Positions 1 through 10,804 of a DNA stretch of 64,000 bases are shown here, one piece after another. Every line of letters begins with the position of its first letter. Position 1 is the first letter of the stretch. The notes beneath the pieces are model-generated. The model did no database searches, was not told the DNA's origin, and saw only the letters and a list, made by a program, of their open reading frames with translations. The DNA comes from Termitomyces sp. T153 (lineage: Eukaryota > Basidiomycota > Agaricomycetes > Agaricales > Lyophyllaceae). Position numbers and translations under genes: made by a program. The stretch spans positions 124,001-188,000 of the forward strand of contig JACKQL020000022.1 in NCBI GenBank assembly GCA_018296165.2. Reading direction: 5' to 3'.

Positions 1-916
1 GCGCTTATAACCAGGCGTCCGGAGTTGGAGTGGAGGTGGGGAAAGCTTGCGAGGGGGTCCCTAGGGAGAGCAGCCCGAGCAAGTCCTGAGTGATTCAGAG
101 GGGTCTAAGACTGAAGGTACTGGTCGTTGACCCAGGGCGGGTGTCAGGGCTAGTTAGTGGGCGCACAAAGGGATTGCGGGGTAGGCGGAGGCTTCTCGGT
201 TGATGGGGGCGGGGTCGGAGCTGGACGGGGGGTTACCGGGGCTGGGTGGGTTCTGGGGCCGAGCGGGTAGCGAGGTCCGGAGTTGTCATTAAGAATGTTC
301 AGGTCGTGGCGCATGCGCGGAGTTCGTACTGACGTAGGGAGCAAGGGAACTTCAGAGGAACAAAGGAAATATGTACAGTTGAGACGAGACGGGGACGAGA
401 CGAGACTGAGAAAAGCTAGATTTGAAACCTAAAAACACAAATAGAGACGAGACGAGAGACAAAACATAGGAAACTGGTAAATGTAATATCAAGACTAAAG
501 TTCGAGGAGTTATTCTATGACTTATATACCGACTACTGGGTGCCTCTGAGGGTGGCAGATATGATGGCGGGGGTCGCCGGAGCTGTGTGGAGTCGACGGG
601 TGTCGAGTACAATCCAAGGTCAGGCTGCAGCAGTATTCTGATGGGATCAGTTGGGGGCGTGGCCGCTCCAGGGACGTCGTGACACTCCGGGACGGGTCAG
701 GTAAACTAGGGTAGGGGGTCGGGGATGTATGACATGGCCAGGAACGGTGGGGGAAGGTTTCAAGGGGGTGTTGATGGCTACGGAGAGGGAGTTGCTGTCA
801 GGATTTGCTGGAGAAGCATCGGAGTTGTCCAGTGTGGGCGGGGTTCAGGGGAGTTAGACGGGAAATCGGGAGGGGTTGGGAGCAGTGTCTAGGGAGCTAG
901 GGAGCGGGTTGTGACA
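1..916 (-). repeat. 3' LTR of the Gypsy element (partial)
   Basis: It aligns to 9875-10804 without gaps apart from a 14-bp insertion in the right copy near 10711. On the minus strand the LTR begins TGTCACAACCCGC at 916. About 68 bp of its far end lie outside the window, judged from the other copy. Nearly all differences from the other LTR are transitions in CpG context. Confidence 0.95.
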
Positions 917-930
917 TCACCCCCCCTTCA
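917..930 (-). other. polypurine tract
   Basis: The minus strand reads TGAAGGGGGGGTGA directly upstream of the LTR start TGTCACAACC. This is the expected position and composition for the plus-strand primer of an LTR retrotransposon. Confidence 0.8.
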
Positions 931-991
931 GCGTCGAGACCCTCGAGACGCGGGGAGCGAGTCGGGGATCAGTAGGGCGTGGGAATCGAAG

Positions 992-1009
992 TTGATCAAT
1001 ATTGATCAA
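992..1009. promoter_or_regulatory. 18-bp perfect palindrome upstream of the opposite-strand gene
   Basis: TTGATCAATATTGATCAA is its own reverse complement. It lies between the polypurine tract and the start codon of the plus-strand gene at 1130, with a TATA-like run (ttattaaaag, 1084-1093) between. A palindrome with the same TTGA-N10-TCAA outline occurs at the same place in the second LTR element (60445-60462). Binding by a protein is inference. Confidence 0.5.
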
Positions 1010-1129
1010 ACCACAGCGAGCAGCGGCGGCGTGGGGAAGGAAGTCGAGGTGCGGCCGCTGTTCGTCAGGGGCCCCTTCTTAAGTTATTAAAAGGGGTGGA
1101 CGCACCCAGGAGTCCGCCAGCTTGTTGCA

Positions 1130-2824
1130 ATGTCTTCTTCAGCTTATTCTCCCACAGCATCTAGGTCGCCATCCCTGCCTTCCCAGCCGTCGTCCTCCAA
1201 AGATTCAGAGGGTTGCCAAGATTGCCGTCAGGTCGAGGCGATGTACCGTAGTCGTGAGTGCGGTCCGTTCCATGTACCCCAGAACACTGATTGTCCCTTC
1301 GCAGAGTTGTCTGCGGCCATGGCTGGTCCCTCAGGGCCACTGTCTGGTGTGGATGCGATGCGGCCCCCAGCGGGCGTGGTCACTTCTACGCATTCCAAGT
1401 CTGGCATTTGCCCGGGGGTGGTCCGGCTTGTCCCAGAGGGTTCGAGGGTGGTACAGGCGGAGGTGACGCCGGAGCAGTTTGCCGAGGCGGTGGGTTGGGC
1501 GAGGGGTCCCCCCACCCTCAAGTGGTGTCAGGCGGCGGCCCCGGTGAGTGGCCACTTAGCTTCATGTTTCCCGGACCAACATGCCCCTGCAGTGTGCGTC
1601 TTGTACCCAACGAGGGGAGCAGTGTGAGTTTGAGGAACCGGCATCGGGGGTACGGCGGGACACGTCGGTGTGCCTTCTGTGCCGTTCACAGCATGAGAAG
1701 TGCTCCGTCACCCTGAGTTGGCGGGCCATTTGCGTCACGGTGGAGCAAGGGTGGGATCAGGGTTGGGTCGCAGCGCAGCTGGAGGAAGGGCAGAAGGGCA
1801 GGGTGTTGGGGAGGGGCTCCGGGGCTGGGGAAGGGGAATGGGTTAGTGCGCCTGTCATGAAGGTGGGCCCTCCACGGAGTGGACGGAGGGAGGGGGCCCC
1901 TTCCAGGCAGGAGAAAGGGAAACGGAGAGCGTCCCCTTCACCCAAGGCGGGTCCCAGTAAGCGGGTGCAGGGTGAGCAGGTAATGGGGGGCCCCCCTGGT
2001 TCCGCGGTGTACTCCCCTACATCCGGAGCCCTTGTTGAGCAGTTTGCGGATAGGTCGTGGTCGGTTGTGGAGGCCTATCTGTGGCGTCAGGTAGAGAGCT
2101 TGGAACGGTTGTTGGTCGCATGCGAGGAGGAGATTCAGGGGGTATGGGAGGAGAGGGATGGGCTCAATGGGAGTTGGACGGAGTTCGGAGGGAACGGGAC
2201 TTGGCGCGGAAAGACAAGGATGTTGCCGTTGGGACTGCCACGGAGCGATTGTCTTGTCTGCAGGAGTTGGAGGTGCGGACGGTGCATTTGCAGGCGTGGG
2301 CGGAGGCGGTGGAGGTGGCAACGCAGCAGGCAGGAGGCTCAGGGGTGCGGGAGACCCAGCAGGGTTCCAGCGCTGAGGAAGTCTGGGTGGCGGCGGAGAG
2401 GGCACGGCGGCGGGAGGAATGGCTCGCCAACGAGGCGGCCTCGGGCCAGCAAGGAGTGCTTCGTGAGTGGTTTCCCCGCTTTCTTCTCCTAAGCGCTGAT
2501 TTGGGTTCCACAGACTGGGCCAGGGAGCATCGCATCCTTCTTGACAGAGCGTCGGCAGCGCTGGGGTCCATCCATGATGGGTTGGCGAGGATGCCTGGGG
2601 ACCTTCCGCCAGAGTTGGGTCAAGGGGTTACGCAGATGGGGTGTCTGTTGGCAGGGCATTGGCGGAGGGCGACGGCAGATCCTGGGGCGTGGTGGGAGAT
2701 AGCGACAGACGTGGGAGAACCGCTCCCCGGGCAACCCGAGGTTCTGGCGGCGGTAGTGGCACAGTTGGAGGTGTTCATGGTGGGAAGGGTAGCGGGGTTA
2801 GGGTTGGAGGAGGAGGGAGAGTGA
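1130..2824 (+). pseudogene. opposite-strand Cys-cluster gene inside the Gypsy element
   Basis: Exon 1 (1130-1543, 138 codons, Ser/Pro-rich start) joins in phase 0 across a 49-nt GT-AG intron (1544-1592) to an exon opening exactly on the first cysteine of a C-x2-C-x6-C-x15-C-x2-C-x6-C cluster (CASC...EQC, CLLC...EKC). That spacing resembles the fungal Zn(II)2Cys6 binuclear cluster, with a longer linker. A basic linker and a long Glu/Arg/Leu-rich probable coiled coil follow, ending at TGA 2822-2824. The reading frame shifts once near 2150-2165; because the coil continues in the new frame, a one-base indel is likelier than an intron. It is transcribed against gag-pol and starts about 200 bp from the polypurine tract. 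A DNA- or RNA-binding role is inference. A homologous arrangement is found at 60603-61990. Confidence 0.75.
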
Positions 2825-3053
2825 GGGGAATTCAGACCCCATCGTTGACTTATTCCCTGCCCCTTCTTGTTCGAGTATATACCTGTACACTGCTTGTTCC
2901 TATATAGTTTTTGGTCCTTCTGCTGAGTGTGGGAAGTTTCAGATAGAGCAAGGAGAGGAGTAAGTGGAAACACGTAGGAGAGTATTGGTGGGAGTTGAAT
3001 TCCTGGTGAACCCAGAGGCGGGGGTTATGCCCACTATTGCCATCTGTGTTGGG

Positions 3054-4562
3054 TCAGTCCCGGGGGTTCCGGGGCTTGGTGGGATTCCATCGGTGGAAGT
3101 CCCGGAGTTTGTTGGGGGCTCTGTCAAGGTTCTTTCGGGGTTCCCACATGTCGTCCTCAGGTCCGTAGCCCTTCCAGCGGACCAAGTACTGGAGCCGGCC
3201 ACGAACTACCCGGGAGTCAAGGATCTTGTCGACCTCGTAGTGATACTTGTCCTCGACTTTGACGGGGGGCGGTCAGCTGGGGCGTTGGCCGGAGAAGGGG
3301 TCTGGAGCATGCCTTTCAAGGAGTCGAACGTGGAACACAGGGTGGAGGCCCTTCAGGCCCGGAGGCAGGTCGAGCTTGTAAGCGTGGGTGGAGACCTTCC
3401 GGAGGATCTTGAATGGGCCGAGGCGGTTGTGGTCGAGTTTGATGGAAGGCCTCCGGGTCTTAAGATTTTGTCGGTCAAGCCAGACCAAAATGCCGGGGGG
3501 CCAGTCGGGGGTCGGCTTGCGACAGGCGTCGGCATGCTTGGAGTAGGCTTGGTTGGTGGTGTCGATCTCGTCCTGGAGGAATTGGTAGAGGGATCGGAGG
3601 TCCTCGGTGACTTCGTGGGCAACGTGGGAGGAGATGTCTTTGAGGGACAGCATGAGTCGAGGATTGTAGCCCTTGTTGGCATAAAAGGGGGAAACTCTGG
3701 TGGCGGAGTGAGGCGTGTTGTTGTAGGTGAATTCGGCGAGGGGAAGCTCCGCACGCCAGTTGTTCTGTAAATAGTTAACGTAGAGGCAAAGATACTGTTC
3801 TAACATCTGGTTTACGTGCTTGGTTTGCCCGTTGGTTTCCGGGTGGTAGGCAGTAGAGAGGCTGGTTTTGATCTCGAGCGCCTTGCACAGTGATTGCCAG
3901 AAATGAGATACGAATAGGGGTCCACGGTCAGAGACAATGTTGTCGGGAAGTCCATGTTTGGAGAATACGTGTTCTAGAAATAGCTTGGCAAAATCCGGGG
4001 CGGTGTCAGTGGTGTGGCAGGGAATAAAGAGGGCTTGCTTGGTAAGGCAGCAGATGACAACAAGGATTGCGTCAAAACCTTCAGAGTCGGGGAGTTTGAC
4101 AATATGATCCATCGATATTGAAGACCAGGGGCGGCGACCAACGGGGAGGGGTTTCAGTAATCCGTGGGGGCGATGGCGGGGTACTTTGGCCCGTAGGCAG
4201 GGTTCGCAGGCTCTTACGTATCGCGTCACGTCCTTCTTCATTCTGGGCCAAAAATAAGTCCAGGAGATGAGTTGAAGGGTCTTACAAATTCCTGGGTGCC
4301 CCCGGAGTTTGTGATCGTAGTGCTGCCAGAGTATGTCAAGGCGAATGGACTTGTGGTCCGGGGCATAGATTCGTCCATTCCAGAGCAGCAGGCGGTGGTC
4401 CGGGGATAGCGAAAAGGGGTTGTCTGCGCTCGACTTGTCGGGGTTGTTGCGGGGGTCGTGCTGGCTGAAGAAGGGGTCCGGGGGTGAATTCCTGATTTGC
4501 TGGAGGATTCCTTCTTTGTTTAAAATCAGCATGGCATGTAGATGTTCGGGTGGGATTACCAC
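3054..4562 (-). pseudogene. Gypsy pol, integrase plus chromodomain part
   Basis: Integrase core: a zinc-binding remnant (CEPCLRAK), first Asp in SMDHIVKL, second Asp in IVSDRGPLF, and the third catalytic position in NGQTKHVNQ. The usual residue at this last site is Glu within NGQTERVNQ-like motifs, so the catalytic Glu is Lys here (codon 3819-3821). A GPF/Y-like region (RLGPFKILRKVS) and HPVFHVRLL follow. A TGA at 3273-3275 then interrupts the frame, and the same frame resumes into a chromodomain ([24 protein letters not shown]) ending at 3054. Chromodomains of chromoviruses bind modified histone tails and guide integration. Both the stop and the Glu-to-Lys change fit CpG deamination, so integrase activity is not expected. 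Confidence 0.92.
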
Positions 4563-5348
4563 TCGATGGTTGAATGCATTTCATTTGGTTTCGAACGATT
4601 TCTTTGGATACACATCGGGTCTCCGAGTGAGGGCGTCAGGCTTTGCACCAAGTTGCCCAGGGCAGTAGTGAATGGTAAAATCGTACTCCGAAAGGGTTTC
4701 AGACCATTGAGCCTGGCGGCAGCTGAGCTGTTTCATGGTCATGAAATATTGCAGGTTGTTGTGATCGGAGTAGACTTGGATGCGGTGCGGGGACCCTTCA
4801 AGGTAGGCCCGCCACTGACGAAAGGCTTCGACGATCACGAGGAGTTCCTTGTTGTAAATGTCATAGTTGAGTTCTGCTGGGATCATTGATCAGGTGTAGA
4901 AGGTGACGGGGCGGAGATCCTTGCCTCCCGAGTTCGACTGGGAGAGTATCCTGGTGATAGCGTAGTCGGAGGCATCACATTCGAGCATGATTGGTAGGGA
5001 GGGGTCGAAATGGTGGAGGACTGGAGCGGAGGTGAAGGCCTTCTTCAGGAGGAGGAATACGCTCTGGCACTTGCTGTCCCAATTCCAAGGGGTGTCCTTC
5101 CATGTGAGCCGGTTGAGGGGTTTGGTGATTCCGGAGTAGTTGTCGATGAAGCGGCGATAGAAGTTAGCAAACCCCAAGAACAACTGTACCTCCTTGACAT
5201 TCCGTGGGGAGGGCCAGTTGAGTACCGCGTCGACCTTGGTGGGGTCCATGCGCACACCGTCGGGGGTGACGATGATCCTGAGATATTCAACTTCCGCTGT
5301 GTGGAATGAGCACTTTTTGGGTTTAGCATGAAGGTGATACTCTCGGAG
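4563..5348 (-). pseudogene. Gypsy pol, RT thumb/connection and RNase H part
   Basis: This continues the same frame after the TGA at 5349-5351. It includes the post-RT segment VQLFLGFANFYRRFI followed by RNase H: ECDASDYA (first Asp), NKELLVIVEAF (Glu) and YSDHNNLQYF (Asp). Two further in-frame TGA codons lie at 4890-4892 and 4581-4583. RNase H removes the RNA template strand during reverse transcription. No frameshift was needed to read through, only stops. Confidence 0.92.
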
Positions 5349-7133
5349 TCATTCCAGGACATGGCGGACGTGCTCCAAATGCTCCGCCGGCAAATTCGAG
5401 TAGATCAGGATATCGTCCAAATATATGATGACAAAGATGTCGTTCATGTCGTGGAAGATGTCGTTCATGAAGTACTGGAAGGTGGCAGGGGAGTTAGTCA
5501 TTCCGAAGGGCATTACAAGATACTCAAAGAGGCCGTAGCGGGTGCGAAAGGCAGTCTTCCATTCATGTCCCAGGGCGATCCGGATGTTGTTGTAGCCGGA
5601 ACGAAGGTCGATTTTCGTGTAAATCTTGGTGCTGTGAAGGCAATCAACAAGGTCTCTGATTAAGGGGAGGGGGTACCGGTTCTTCTTGGTGACTTTGTTG
5701 AGTCCCCGATAATCCACACAGAGTCGGAGGGATCCGTCTTTTTTCTTGGCAAACAGAACCGGAGCGCCAGCCGTGGAGATCAAGGGACGTATGAAACCTT
5801 TGCTGAGCATGTCGTTGAGGTATTCCTTCAGGGCCCGGAGCTCGATTTCGGACATGTTGTAGATCTTGCCAAACGGGGGTGAGGTGCCTTCTTCAAGGTT
5901 GATCTGGTGGTCATAGGAGCGGTGCGGAGGGAGTTCCTTGGCACTTCCTTTGGAGAACACGTCAGCAAACTTATGATACTCCGGGGGAACTACTTTGGAT
6001 AGGATCTGTTCCTCCGTCTTCTTTTCTGGCGTGGTAGTCCCTGCATAGAGGTATTCCTCCGGTAGGGCTGGCGTGACTTGCAACTGGAAGGCAGGGGTGC
6101 CTTCTCGTAGGAGGGGCGCGAAGGGGACGGCGCCAATGATTTTAATGTCGAGGTTTCCGGAGTCGACAGGGTTGGGTACCGTAGGTGTAGCAGTCGGGTC
6201 CAGGGTGGCATCGGGGTCAGGGACAGACTGGAAGCGGAGGTGGATGGCGGCCGCTAAGCTTGCTTCGGGGCCGGGGAATTGCATGGTGAGGTTCTTCCAG
6301 TTGATGTTGGGATTGATGTCTTGCAGCCACGGGAGTCTGAGCACGATCGGGGTCGACTGGGGTAGTTGGGTGACGAGGAGTCGGGTCTGGAACTGCAGGT
6401 CGTTATCGAGGGTGAGGGTGTTGTTGTGGTACTGCGTGATTCTTGTCATGGCGGGGCTCCCATCAAAGAGTTGGAGCTCAAGGGGTTTGTCGAGGTCATT
6501 GCGTTGGAGGTCAAGTTGGTTGCTGACGAAGACACCAGAGGCGCTGCTGTCTACGAGGGCGGGGAGTACCTTGAGCGAGCCACCAAGTCGGACATAGATG
6601 ACGAACAATCGTGCAGACCTAGAGCGAAGTTGCGGCGGGGTCCGGGGTTGGTTGATCATGGTCTCGGAGCTCTTGGAGGGGGGTGAGACATGGAAGGGTA
6701 CCAGTCTGGAGTTGGTGGGGTTGTTCCGGTCAAGGCCTAGGGTGAGACTGGGCCAATCAACGTGGGGATTGGTGGAGCGGAGCCATGAGAATCCTAAGAC
6801 GACAGGGGCGGAGGGGTGTAATTTTGTGACAAGTAGTCGGAGTTCTTGCTGTTGTCCATCGGCGAAGGTCAGGATTGTTTCTAGGCAATGAGTGATGTCT
6901 CCCGCTGGGGTAGAGTCTCCATCAAAGAGTTTGAGGGGGATCAGGGCGGGGAGGCGGCGGAGGGGTTGTGGGGTGAGCGCTGCCAGGGATTCGTCAACAA
7001 AGTTATCGGTGGCGCCGCTGTCAACTAGTGTGGGGACGGGTTTGTCGGTAAAGGGGAGAGTGGTGTGGAGGAGGAGGTTTGTGGAGGAGTGGGAGGGGAG
7101 GTGTGCTGGGGGGTTGTCTGGGGCGAGCATCAT
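5349..7133 (-). pseudogene. Gypsy pol, tandem protease-like domains and reverse transcriptase
   Basis: Two retropepsin-like domains lie in tandem. The first has [11 protein letters not shown] (about residue 37) and VVLGFSWL; the second has [11 protein letters not shown] (about residue 193) and IVLRLPWL. In the second the usual Gly of DSG and of the LG pair are Ser and Arg, so it is probably inactive. Reverse transcriptase follows with [38 protein letters not shown] and the catalytic YLDDILIYS. It ends at a TGA (5349-5351) where related proteins continue. The pol frame is open upstream of the first Met and overlaps the gag stop in the -1 frame, so a -1 shift or independent start would be needed; no convincing slippery site was seen. 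Confidence 0.93.
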
Positions 7134-7204
7134 TGCGCAGAGGAGTGTGGCTGGGGCGGAGAAGACATCAGGATGTGGTCCACAGTCTAGTGCGTCTTCC
7201 AGAC

Positions 7205-8794
7205 CTAAACCGCCGACTTGTTTTCCGTGAACTGGTAGTTACAGTCTTCTCCGTCGATCGTCCACACGGCGCGTCCCATCACCTGTTGTTTAGGGCAACT
7301 GCAAATAAAGTGTCCCTGCTCACCACATAGGATGCACGCGCCCTCCTTCTGTTGTTTCTCCTGCGTCTCCTCCGGCACGTCGATCCACTGGCTGTCCTGG
7401 ATTCTGTTTGCGCATAGGGCTTCCTGATCGTTGGCGGGGTCTGGGATGTCGTCGCAATTGTTGGGGTTGGTATCCAGGGGTACTGGGGTGTCATGGCGGT
7501 CGGCGGCATTGAGCTGGGCGGGTGGGCGCTGCCCTGGGGGTCGGTTAGTGTTGGGGACCCCTTGGCCCAGGGGGAAGCGGGGTGCAGGGTTAGCAGGGTT
7601 AGCGGGGATTGAGGATCGGATGCCATTGGTTGCCCTGGCCTGCCAGTTGGTGTTACCGGAGGTGTTCCACGAGGTCCAGGGCGCCGTGTTTTCGCTGCAG
7701 TCTTCCCAATAACATTGGTCAACCTGGGTAACGAGCGCCTTGTACCCGTTGTAGGTGGTTTGTTTGGGCGCGAGGCAAAGGATGTCCTTGATCCGTTGGG
7801 GTAGGGCACGATGGAGGGCGAACTGGAGGGCGTTGTAGTTCCAGCCAGTCTTGTAGACCTCTCGTTCGAATCGTACAATGAAGGTTGTGAAGCGTTCATT
7901 GTCGCGCATTCGGAGGTTGAAGAGATTTTCCTCCGCCTCCGCTACAGTGTCAAAGACGCCAAACTTACTCGAGAACTCTTGGGTGAAAGCGAGCCAATGG
8001 GAGAGTACGGGATTGTTTGGGTCGAACCGGAGTAGCGCAGTGTAGTGGTCAAAGGCAATGCCCTGTAAGTATGATGCGGCGAAGGCCACTCGTGAGCTCT
8101 CAAGCTGAAAAGTGATGGGCTTAGCTTGAAACATAGTTAAACACTGGGTCAGGAAGATTCGCCACTTCCGAGGGTCGCGGCTGGTGAAGGGTTCGGGCTT
8201 CTAGATGTCGAGCTTTCCTTCCCAGGCCAGTGCGTCGCGGGTATCGTCCTGTGAATTTTGAGTTCGAGGTGGGGGTCCGGCATTGTAGTAGTAGTAGTAG
8301 TTATTTCCGTTTCTGCGCTGGGGGGGAAAGCTGTCCATCGCCGGGCCCCATCCTCCCGGGGGTCCGCCATTGGGTGGTCCCCCACTGGGGGTTTGACCTA
8401 CATTACCCGGGGCGGGTCCTGGGGCCCATCGAGGGGGAGGGGGTCCTCCGGGGTTTGGGGGTCCGAAATAGTTGACGTCGGTGGGGGGATTAGCATCGGC
8501 GGGCGGGGGATCTAGAGGGGTTGATGGAAAGAGGGGGTCAGGGCGCCCCGGGGCCCATGGGCTGTCACGGGGGAGCTGGGGCATTGGGACGGGGGGGAGG
8601 GGGTCGGGGCGCCCCGGGGCCCATGGGCTGTCACGGGGGAGCTGGGGCGTTGGGACAGGGTGGAGGGGCATTGCTACGAGGAGCGTGGAGATTGAAGTGG
8701 GTGGGTCGGTCTCGTTGGGGCCCATTGCGTGGGGGGTGTTTGTCGGCGGGGTTGCCCGGCTCATCGATATAGGAGAGGGTCCTGTTGTCGTCAT
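7205..8794 (-). pseudogene. Gypsy gag: Pro-rich region, capsid-like domain and zinc knuckle
   Basis: The upstream part (8794-8201) is Pro/Gly-rich and contains a duplicated 22-residue segment. After a TAG at 8201-8203 the same frame runs to 7205 through a retrotransposon gag-type helical domain (AASYLQGIAFDHY, LRMRDNERFTTFI, RALPQRIKDIL) and a C-terminal knuckle C-x2-C-x4-H-x4-C (CILCGEQGHFICSC). Gag packages the element RNA into virus-like particles. The frame ends just inside the start of pol. Confidence 0.85.
8533..8664. repeat. 66-bp direct tandem duplication within gag
   Basis: Two adjacent copies (8533-8598, 8599-8664) differ at a few positions. Each encodes 22 residues including QLPRDSPWAPGRPDP on the minus strand, so the duplication preserves the frame. 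Confidence 0.85.
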
Positions 8795-9774
8795 CGACGC
8801 GTAAGGGTGGTTGTTGGGAGTGGAGTTTGGGGGCGGCAGGTTGGTCCCAGGTTCGGAAGGAGCTGGGCACCGAGCTGGCCCGGGGCCAGGCGGAGAGAGC
8901 CAGGGTGTGGGCGGCGGGTTGGTCGAACAACCCCCCCGCGGGGTTGAGGTTCCTCAAGATGCTGGAGGCCGCGTTGAGTTCTTCCTGCTGACGGGGAACG
9001 GAAGATGGGGCTTCGTTTCATGTCCCGACGGGTTCCTCGCGTTGCACATGGAAGGAGCGGGCGGGATCCAGAGGGTCTTCAAAGGGGCAGAGGTTTGGGC
9101 TAGTGTGGATTTCTTCGACCAAGGTGTGGAGCTCGTTCCATAAGTTGTCGTCGATGCCCAGGGTGCTTTGCGTATTCTCTGGGAGGTTCCCTTGTAGGTA
9201 GCGTTCATGGAAGTCGAGGAGTCAATCCGCCCAGACCTCCAGAGTTGCGGAGGCGTCGGGGTAGCCTAGGTTGGTGAGGAGGGTGCGGGTACGCCTTGCG
9301 AATTCCATGGGGAACAGGCGGAGGAAGCGGAGGACTTCGTCGCGTTGCTGGGCATAGGCTTTGATCCTTTGCTGCCTAGGAGAAGGAGGGGTTTGAGCAG
9401 CGAACGGTGGGCGGGGGGGGGAATAGTTATCTGTGGCCTCCAGAGGGACTGGGGCTGCAGTGGGGATTGGGTACGCATAGTACTGGGTGGGGGGAGGTAG
9501 GCGGGGTTGGGGGGTGCTGAGTATCCTCCAGGGTTGATACGGGGGTTGTTGCCATTGGCGTGGAATGCGGGAGGGCGGCGCCAGCCCAGGGGTATTCCCT
9601 GGCTGATGGAGGGGGCGTAGAATGCCTGGTTGGGGTCAGGGGTCCAATGACGGGCACGTATTGGTCCGCGAAGGGACCCAGGTAGAATGGGGCGTAGGAA
9701 TTTTCCAGTATGGGCCGGCCATAGGCGTCGGTTGAGTAACCGACGGGGTTGTACGCAGGGTTAAACGCAGACAT
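8631..9774 (-). pseudogene. Gypsy gag N-terminal region, broken
   Basis: It starts MSAFNPAYNPVGY at 9774 with a Pro/Ser-rich leader. After a frame change a helical segment (AYAQQRDEVLRFLRLFP, TLEVWAD, LLDFHERYLQGNL, DDNLWNELHTLVEEI) reads in another minus frame with TGA codons at 9222-9224 and 9018-9020, then continues to 8631. It lies between the 5' LTR and the capsid-like gag, so I read it as the decayed front of gag or a separate first gene. The helical segment is not a domain I can name. Confidence 0.6.
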
Positions 9775-9806
9775 TGAGAACGGGGTAAGGGGGAGTCTTG
9801 ATATTA

Positions 9807-10804
9807 TGTCAGGTTCCGCTGACGACAGGGGCTCAGTACACTGGCAAGTCCTTACTAGGCGGATGCGATGTCCTGTGCTTATAACCAGGCGTCCGGAGTT
9901 GGAGCGGAGGTGGGGAAAGCTTGCGAGTGGGTCCCTAGGGAGAGCAGCCCGAGCAAGTCCTGAGTGATTCAGAGGGGTCTAAGACTGAAGGTACTGGTCG
10001 TTGACCCAGGGCGGGTGTCAGGGCTAGTTAGTGGGCACACAAAGGGATTGTGGGGTAGGCAGAGGCTTCTCGGTTGATGGGGGCGGGGTCGGAGCTGGAC
10101 GGGGGGTTACTGGGGCTGGGTGGGTTCCGGGGCCGAGCGGGTAGCGAGGTCCAGAGTTGTCATTAAGAATGTTCAGGTCGTGGCGCGTGCGCAGAGTTCG
10201 TACTGACATAGGGAGCAAGGGAACTTCAGAGGAACAAAGGAAATATGTACAGTTGAGACGAGACGGGGACGAGACAAGACTGAGAAAAGCTAGATTCGAA
10301 ACCTAAAAACAGAAATAGAGACGAGACAAGAGACAAAACATAGGAAACCGGTAAATGTAATATCAAGACTAAAGTTCGAGGAGTTATTCTATGACTTATA
10401 TACCGACTACTGGGTGCCTCCGAGGGCGGCGGATATGATGGCGGGGGTCGCCGGAGCTGTGCAGAGTCGACGGGTGTTGGGTACAATCCAAGGTCAGGCT
10501 GCGGCGGTATTCTGATGGGATCAGTTGGGGGCGCGGCCGCTCCGGGGACGTCGTGACCCTCCGGGACGGGTCGGGTAAACTAGGGTAGGGGGTCGGGGAC
10601 GTATGACGTGGCCAGGAACGGTGGGGGAAGGTTTCAAGGGGGTGTTGATGGCTATGGAGAGGGAGTTGCCGTCGGGGTTTGCCAGAGAAGCGTCAGAGTT
10701 GTCCAGTGTGGGCGCGAAAGTGTGGGCGGGGTTCAGGGGAGTTAGACGGGAAATCGGGAGGGGTTGGGAGCAGTGTCTAGGGAGCTAGGGAGTGGGTTGT
10801 GACA
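9807..10804 (-). repeat. 5' LTR of the Gypsy element
   Basis: 998 bp. On the minus strand it starts TGTCACAACCCGC and ends GCGGAACCTGACA. The end is supported by the independent solo LTR at 29537-31804, which shares both termini (TGTCATGACCCGC and GCAGAACCTGACA). The primer-binding site downstream (minus-strand TAATATCAAGACTC) does not match a tRNA I recognise. Confidence 0.88.

Larger units (their letters stand above)
1..10804 (-). mobile_element. Ty3/Gypsy chromovirus retrotransposon, decayed, left end cut by window
   Basis: Two long direct repeats (1-916 and 9807-10804) flank minus-strand coding sequence in the order gag, protease, RT, RNase H, integrase, chromodomain, which is the Ty3/Gypsy (Metaviridae) order; the chromodomain places it among chromoviruses. 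A purine tract abuts the 3' LTR. An additional gene lies on the opposite strand between the chromodomain and the 3' LTR. Pol stays in one frame for about 1360 codons but has four TGA stops, and gag is broken by stops and frame changes, so this copy is not expected to be autonomous. The LTRs differ at 41 of 916 aligned positions (hand count) plus one 14-bp indel. The five bases after the right LTR (acacc, 10805-10809) would be the target duplication, but the partner lies outside the window. Confidence 0.95.

Noticed and set aside
150..612. Open frames inside the LTRs (also 10024-10486)
   Set aside because: They are LTR sequence, repeated in both copies, with no domain; LTR function explains the region.
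2164..2571. Minus-strand frames opposite the Cys-cluster gene
   Set aside because: They are complementary to the GC-rich coding strand and lack motifs; the plus-strand frame has the cluster and splice sites.
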